NCBI GenBank assembly: GCA_009667805.1
Contig: CM019066.1
Coordinates: 326,364,690-326,428,689, forward strand
Direction: 5' to 3'
DNA from: Leptobrachium leishanense
Lineage: Eukaryota; Chordata; Amphibia; Anura; Megophryidae
Length of the DNA: 64,000 nt
A program made the translations under genes and the position numbers. The first letter of the stretch is position 1, and every line of letters begins with the position of its first letter. The notes under the pieces are model-generated. The model worked only from the letters and a program-made list of their open reading frames with translations, had not been told where the DNA came from and made no database searches. Positions 58,299-64,000 of this stretch are shown here, piece after piece.

Positions 58299-58330
58299 CC
58301 TAGTACATCAACATGCAGTGGGATATAGAA

Positions 58331-58353
58331 TATCTATCTATCTATCTAGTTAG
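58331..58353. repeat. (TATC)n microsatellite
   Basis: TATCTATCTATCTATCTAGT, about five units. Confidence 0.9.
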
Positions 58354-58356
58354 CTA

Positions 58357-58471
58357 CATGGTAAATAGTTCTTGTACACGTCTACAAAATAATAATATGG
58401 TGTTATGAGAGACAGCTCTCATGACACCCAGATTAGTCTTTTGTAGACATTTACAAGAACTATTTACCATG
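58357..58471. repeat. 115-bp hairpin
   Basis: CATGGTAAATAGTTCTTGTA...GTCTACAAAA pairs with TTTTGTAGAC...TACAAGAACTATTTACCATG. A second stem, GGTGTTATGAGAGA/CTCTCATGACACC, sits in the loop. Possibly a small MITE. Confidence 0.85.
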
Positions 58472-59648
58472 AGACGGTGTATGGAGTCGAGAGAGGAATA
58501 ACAGTGCTTTTTCCCTTAAATAAAATGCCCGAATATTGGCACATAAATGTGTGACGCACCGCAAAATATCCCTTTGTCATAAAAGCCCATAAGCTATCCG
58601 TGTGATGGAATTCTGAGTGTGTTTGCTCATAATCCTGGGATTTGGAAGGTTTGGATATATGAGATGGTTAAAGGAAGCTGAACAATAAATGAGAAGAGCA
58701 TTTAACTTATGATGTATTTAGCCTTGAGGCTAGAAGCAGAATATGGATACAAGATTAGACATGAGTCTTCAAAACCTCAAGTTCTTTTCCTGTTGTTGTA
58801 TAGGAGCAGTCTTATACTAAGCAATCGTCAAAATACCGTAGCTGTGACGAAGGAAAACTCGACAAACTATTCACAGGCATCTACGCACCAAGAGCAAGCT
58901 AGTGCAATTTACACAGGCGTGTTCTTTACTTTATATTTCATGGAAAAATACAATACTGTGTTGTATTTACACTTTATTGTAGCAACAGATTTATGCCTTT
59001 AACCTACACAACAGGCACAGAACACCACTTATTTCAGGAAGGTAATAAGTAGCTAATGTCAGATTACTTACAGTAACATTTCTTTGGCCCCAAGCCAGTA
59101 AACTAAACTTTACCTGAACCAGAAACGGATCCAATGGTTGTTCAGATCAATGCAATTGACAGGATTTTCTAATAAAATAGCAATTAACAATACCGAAATG
59201 AAAACATTTGTTATTGTTTGTGTGTTGTTTTTCTATAGCTGCTCCAGGTTGAGGTGTATGATGTTTTGAACAGTAAAACCCAGAGTCCGCCTTAAACACC
59301 TCCTCCGACAAAATGTCACTCAGAAAATAGAAAACCAGGAGGGTAGAAAACTATTAAAAATAATGTGCAGTCAACAAAGAAATACAACAAAGAAATATAA
59401 TCACATAACAACCCTGTGATTTGCAAGCTAGTATTGCAAACTGATTCATCTATAAGGGCTTAGCTGTAGGTCACGTATCAAACCATGCTTTTAACCCTGG
59501 GATCTCAAACACTGATGATGTTTCTGAACTCACATGGTTCTCTGTCCATCTATTGCATTCAAAGAATTCTGAGAATTGTAGGCCAAAAACATCTGAGGGG
59601 CTGGAGTTTGAGATCCCTGTTTCAAACCCCTTCACTACCATGATCGAG
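58472..59648. other. No gene seen
   Basis: Mixed A/T-rich sequence; a 97-codon ORF at 58709-59002 has no recognisable domain. CCCCTTCACTACCATGATCG at 59626 looks like a stray TTAA-family B terminus without its TTAA. Confidence 0.5.
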
Positions 59649-60140
59649 TTAAAGGAGCTCTCTCCTGTAAAACAGAGTGTGCTTTTTTTTGCTCTTAAAT
59701 AACTGGGCGGAGGCTACTCACCTTTTCTCCCTCGCCGGGCACAACTCCTTCTCTTTGGCTCAGGGACTTCCGAACTTGAAAGTCCCTGAGGCTTTTTTGC
59801 GCAATTTGCGCTCACTGAACTACTTGCACACTGCAGTGGGAATTGCAAACTTAACGTTGCAAGTTCTGTAGCGCCTACGCAGAACACCTCTCTAAGACCA
59901 ATAACTAACGGGATTGGTCTCAGAGATAGTGACGTTGGTACGTTCCCGGCGTGTCGACGTCACTTTTAACTCAAATTCAAATTTTACAACTGCTGGTGAT
60001 GCTGGTTGGGGTGTAGGAAACTCCTCCAACTTCACCCATCTTTTTACCAAAAACGGGGGCTGGGATGGGGAGAAACACTCCTCACACCCTGGCCATTTAA
60101 AAAATATAGAGTGGTCAGGATGAGTAGAGTGCCCCTTTAA
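59649..60140. mobile_element. TTAA-flanked element (TTAAAGGRGC ends)
   Basis: TTAAAGGAGCTCTCTCCTG and GAGTAGAGTGCCCCTTTAA are inverted ends including TTAA. 492 bp; minor ORFs only. A fragment of a similar start lies at 51391. Confidence 0.65.
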
Positions 60141-60149
60141 CTTATCCCT

Positions 60150-62510
60150 AATAACACCATCAGACAAAAGGTCCTCCTGACGGAGCCGCATTCCCCAACA
60201 GGCGAAACGCACGTTGAGCGTATCGTTATGGGTATTTACCCTTTTAGCTGTCACTATTACCGCCTCTCAGCTGAACCAGCACCATCTTAATTTTTCTTAC
60301 TTGCATTAATTACTATGCTGTTGCTGAGCTGCAGAGATATTATTATTATTATTATTATTCTTTATTTATAAAGCGCCAGCATATTCCGCAGCGCTGTACA
60401 ATAAGCACAGTATAGACAGGGTTACAATACATTGAACAACATTTGACAAACAGTACAGGAGGAGATGAGGGCCCTATTCCCGTAGGAACTCACAATCTAG
60501 GAGTGTTGGGGTTGGAAACAGGAGGAGAGGACTGTAAGGTGAGAGTGATTGATGGTTGTGTCAGTGAGTTGGGTGGTAGGCTTCCCTAAATAGGAATGTT
60601 TTAAGGGAGCGTTTGAAGGAAGAGAAGTTAGGGGAAAGTCTGACCGTATGAGGGATAGCGTTCCAGAGAGTGGGGGCTGCGCGTGAGAAATCCTGCAGTC
60701 TATCATGGGAAGAGGTGATGCGGGGAGAAGCTAGGCGCAGGTCACTGTTTGACCTTAGGGAGCGGGCTGGGGTGTATTTGGTGATTAGTGAGGACAGGTA
60801 GTGGGGAGCTGAGTTAGTGAGGGTTTTGTAGGTAAAGATAAGGATTTTGAACTTAATTCTGCAGTGGGTGGGGAGCCAGTGAAGGGACTCGCAGAGGGGA
60901 GCGGCAGAGACAGAGCGGCGGGTGAGGTGAATTAGCCTGGCGGAGGCGTTCAGGATGGATTGTAGGGGGGAGAGGCGGGACAGAGGGAGGCCAGATAAGA
61001 GATTATTGCAATAGTCGAGTCGGGAGATTACCAGGGCATGTATGAGTTGTTTTGTGGTGACAGCGGTAAGAAATGGCCGAATTCTGGAAATATTACGCAG
61101 TTGGTATCGGCAGGAGGAGGAAAGAGACTGGATGTGGGGGATGAAGGAAAGAGCAGAGTCAAGTGTAACTCCAAGACAGCGAACTTGGTTTGATGGGGAG
61201 ATGGTGATACCCTCCACCGTGATAGAGAAGTCAGGAGGTGGGGAGGCATTGGAGGGAGAATAAGTAGGAGCTCAGTCTTTGACATGTTGATCTTTAGGTG
61301 GTGGGAGGCCATCCAGGAGGAGATGCCAGATAAACAGTCACTGACTTTTGAAAGGACAGGGGGAGAGAGATCAGGGGTAGAAAGGTAGATCTGAGTGTCA
61401 TCAGCGTAGAGGTGGTAATTAAAGCCAAAGCTGTTGATGATTTTGCCCAGGGAGGAGGTGTAGATGGAAAAGAGCAGAGGACCAAGGACAGAGCCTTGAG
61501 GTACACCAACAGATAGAGGCAATGAGGAGGAGGAGTTACCAGCAAAGGACACACAGAAGGACCTGTTGGATAAATAGGAGTCAACCCAAGCAAGTGCAGT
61601 GTCACCGAGACCCAGAGAGTTGAGGGTCTGTAGAAGGAGGGGGTGGTCAGCAGTGTCAAAAGCAGCCGAGAGGTCAAGCAGGATGAGAATAGAATAGTGG
61701 GCGTGTTTTTTTAGCAGTTAGGAGGTCGTTGGTGACTTTGGTGAGGGCAGTTTCAGTTGAGTGTTTGGGACGGAAGCCAGATTGCAGGGGGTCAAGTAGG
61801 GAATTGGAGGACAGGAAGAGGGAGAGGTGGTTGAAGACTAGTTTTTCTAAAAAATATTACTATTTTCTTTGGATTTTCCTTTTTTCTTTTGCTTCCCTCA
61901 CTCCATAGGGACATACAAGGGACAGATTATAAATCATTCAGAATATGGTTCAATATAGGGAATAATCATTATATATTGTCTTGGTTATGCCCTTCTCCCC
62001 TCTATCAATATTGCTGCACCTAACTTGATTTGTTTTTTGTGTTTTGCAGCTTACGTGGTCTAAAATATGAGGAGCTATGGAATGTATTTATCTGTTCATC
62101 TAGAACTATCACTGTGAAGTGTCACATCGTCCTCTCGTGAGGTGCCAGACTACATGTCACCTTTATTGGGGCTTTTTTTGCCCTATTCAGGCTAATTAAT
62201 AAGTCAGCTCAATTGAGATTATACAAGATACTGACCTATACGAGCTCCAATGATCTAATTAAGTGCCAACATGTTATTATTGATATCACAAGACATTTAA
62301 CTGTAGGGCTATTACCGATGGTTATCCAATAATTCATCCAGAGGTATTGGCAGCTCAGCAACCACTTAGGGCTGTGTTTATCCTTTTTGGTGATATATTT
62401 AATCATATATCAGTCTATATACAATTTGTGTTCTCGTTTGTCATTTTGATATATTTGATTATTAATAAAATTGTGTTTTTATACTCCATGCCTCTTTAAG
62501 GGTTTGAGGT
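60150..62510 (+). mobile_element. Possible Penelope-like 3' region, split by the L2
   Basis: CCTGACGGAGCCGCATTCC then CAACAGGCGAAACGCACGTTGAGC has the form of amphibian Penelope 3' regions (compare 24309-24343). After the L2, A/T-rich sequence runs to AATAAAATTGTGTTTTTATACTCCATGCC at about 62490. ATATTA borders the L2 on both sides (60335-60340 and 61853-61859). No coding part remains. Confidence 0.35.
60336..61850 (-). pseudogene. L2-like LINE, 3' half (reverse transcriptase to tail)
   Basis: Minus strand, from 61850: [40 protein letters not shown]; then a frame with [35 protein letters not shown] (RT motif) and YADDTQIYL (catalytic Asp pair); then, after a frameshift near 61220-61290, [64 protein letters not shown] and FKRSLKTFLF to a stop at 60561. 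The tail has TTATAAAGCGCCAGC and an (ATT)n run. Endonuclease and N-terminal RT are absent; two or more frameshifts make it dead. Confidence 0.92.
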
Positions 62511-62713
62511 TCTCCTCATTCCTTTATTTCTTTACTTTTTCATTAGACATGGCAACCTAAGTAGTCATTCCACCTTTCAGCTGCATTACTGTGGTTTATC
62601 AGCTGAGTTGCTGTTGTGGCCACCTTTTACAGATCCTGTCCTGGTGATGGTTTGGACAGCTTGAAAAAAATTATGTATCCCACTATTGTCAACAAGTGTA
62701 GCAGCTATAACTC

Positions 62714-63165
62714 TTAAGAACAAACAAGTTCAAGTATACTCGATCTACAAAGCACCTGTTGGTTCCTCAATATTGAGTATACTCGATGTGGGTCAATACT
62801 GGAGCAATGCAAAGGATTTTCTTTTTTTGCAAACAAAATGAATTTGTAAATAGGCTCCAGAATGCACATCCAAGATTTTGCACACGGGGCTTGATACGTG
62901 GGGTGCCAAAATAGTTTAAACAGCTTTGATTCAAGAAAAAAAACGGATCCCAAGTTGTACTATGGCGATGTAATAGTACTTTTTGGCCAGCAGATGGCGC
63001 CATCTGCTTGTCAAAAAATGCATACATTTGATAATATGCTTTTGATATTCAAAGCCATATTTGAAGCGGAGTTTCACTATTTGTATAATGGAAATTTGTC
63101 TTACATAAATCCACAGGGTTGTGGCAATAGATTTATGGGAAACAACTTGGTAGTGAAGGAGTTAA
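62714..63165 (+). mobile_element. TTAA family B element, most complete copy
   Basis: TTAAGAACAAACAAGTTC at a decayed left end and CTTGGTAGTGAAGGAGTTAA at the right. Between them: CAAGTATACTCGATCTAC with AGTATACTCGAT palindromes, GGAGCAATGCAAAGG, GCAAACAAAATGAATTTG, CCAGCAGATGGCGCCATCTGC (palindromic) and CACAGGGTTGTGGCAATAG. 452 bp. Confidence 0.7.
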
Positions 63166-64000
63166 ATATAATATACAAATAAACATGTACAGAATCCATT
63201 CCTTGCTATAATATTCAAAAGTTTTAATTATATGTAGAAACATACCTTTTCCTGTTCATTAACGATTTTCAAATTATTTAGGAGTAAACAGTTTGGATAG
63301 GATTTCAGCAATTTATTTTAATTGTTGTTTTATCTTCCTGGATATTAAATACAATTACAAAGATGAAATATATAACATCATTAAGATGTTTTCACATAAT
63401 AGCAATTAATTGGTCACTCACTATACCTACAGTATTTGTATGATGTTTTTAATACCTATTTCTTCATGTTAAATTTAACCCCTTAACATTGGTACTGCGC
63501 TGCGAGGTAGGCAGGCCTGAACATGCTGCAAAGCCCCGAGGCTCTTTGTCAACTCCCTGGCTCGCCTTCCTTTCCTGCGTAAAGGGAAGGGAAAGTAGTC
63601 AGAAGGTGTAGAGGTTCCCTTAATGATATAGTGGAAAACACAAATAGATACATATGATGCTACCTGTTAATGAGCACTTTGGTCATCGGTTTGCTTTGAT
63701 TGATCACTGAATCGCATATTTTTTTTATAAAACGTGTTACATTTTTCTTCTAGTGATTTTCTTTAAATATTGTGTATCTGCATGTCTACATCTAGGTTTG
63801 TCTGATGTTTAAATAAATATCACTCAACATTTATCACTCTGGGTAAATACAGTACCTTGGGATGTCTAGTTTTTACAAATACTGTATATACTTTTGTGAA
63901 GTGATTTTGGATTCAGTAGCCTCTAATAACCTTACAATCAAAGCTTAGCAAGTTTACCCAAATTTTGTCTTAAAAAAATCCCTAATTCCGTATTTTGAAA
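63166..64000. other. No gene seen
   Basis: A/T-rich. TTAACCCCTTAACATTGG at 63475 may be the left end of another TTAA element, but no right end was found within the window. Confidence 0.45.

Overview
This window looks like intergenic or intronic DNA from a large, transposon-filled vertebrate genome, most likely an amphibian (probably a frog). That assignment is an inference from the mixture of repeats seen here: Tx1/L1-like, L2-like and CR1/Rex-like LINEs, Penelope-like elements, a chromodomain Ty3/gypsy element, Tc1/mariner, many hAT and PIF-like MITEs, and TTAA-flanked elements starting TTAACCCCTT. No host protein-coding exon, rRNA, tRNA gene or CRISPR array could be supported. Nearly every ORF is either part of a transposon or a by-product of repeats.

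Layout. 0-6 kb: a decayed CR1/Rex-like LINE and two copies of a 0.9 kb DNA transposon here called family A (termini CAGGGTTATTC, 3-bp target duplications). 8-14 kb: a 34-bp minisatellite, a CpG-rich PIF-like element, another family A copy, a TTAA-flanked element, and a terminal-inverted-repeat element split by an internally deleted gypsy chromovirus. 14-22 kb: PIF-like and hAT MITEs and TTAA-flanked elements. 22.6-24.7 kb: a Penelope-like element with a GIY-YIG endonuclease remnant and a 14-bp flanking duplication. 26-31 kb: two different hAT elements, each swollen by a GAGCTGGGGCAGTATCCAT-type minisatellite, in opposite orientations. 31.5-32.2 kb: a Mutator-like element filled with a CCCTAA-like array. 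33.6-38.1 kb: a four-level nest (CR1-like LINE, containing L1, containing Tc1, containing hAT) in which the Tc1 transposase ORF is still intact. 38.2-39.9 kb: a third minisatellite-bearing hAT. 41-45 kb: PIF-like elements and an old family A copy containing both a PIF MITE and a younger family A copy. 47-64 kb: a degenerate hAT with TTAGGG-like repeats, a SINE, two L2 pieces, fold-back structures, more TTAA-flanked elements, and long stretches with nothing recognisable.

The elements do not form a pathway; what ties them together is the order of insertion. Exact target-site duplications (8 bp for hAT, 5 bp for gypsy, 3 bp for family A and PIF, TA for Tc1, 11-16 bp for LINE/Penelope) allow several insertions to be ordered in time. 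The points most worth following up are family A, which has no obvious superfamily; the same minisatellite unit inside two different hAT families; and the intact Tc1 transposase.
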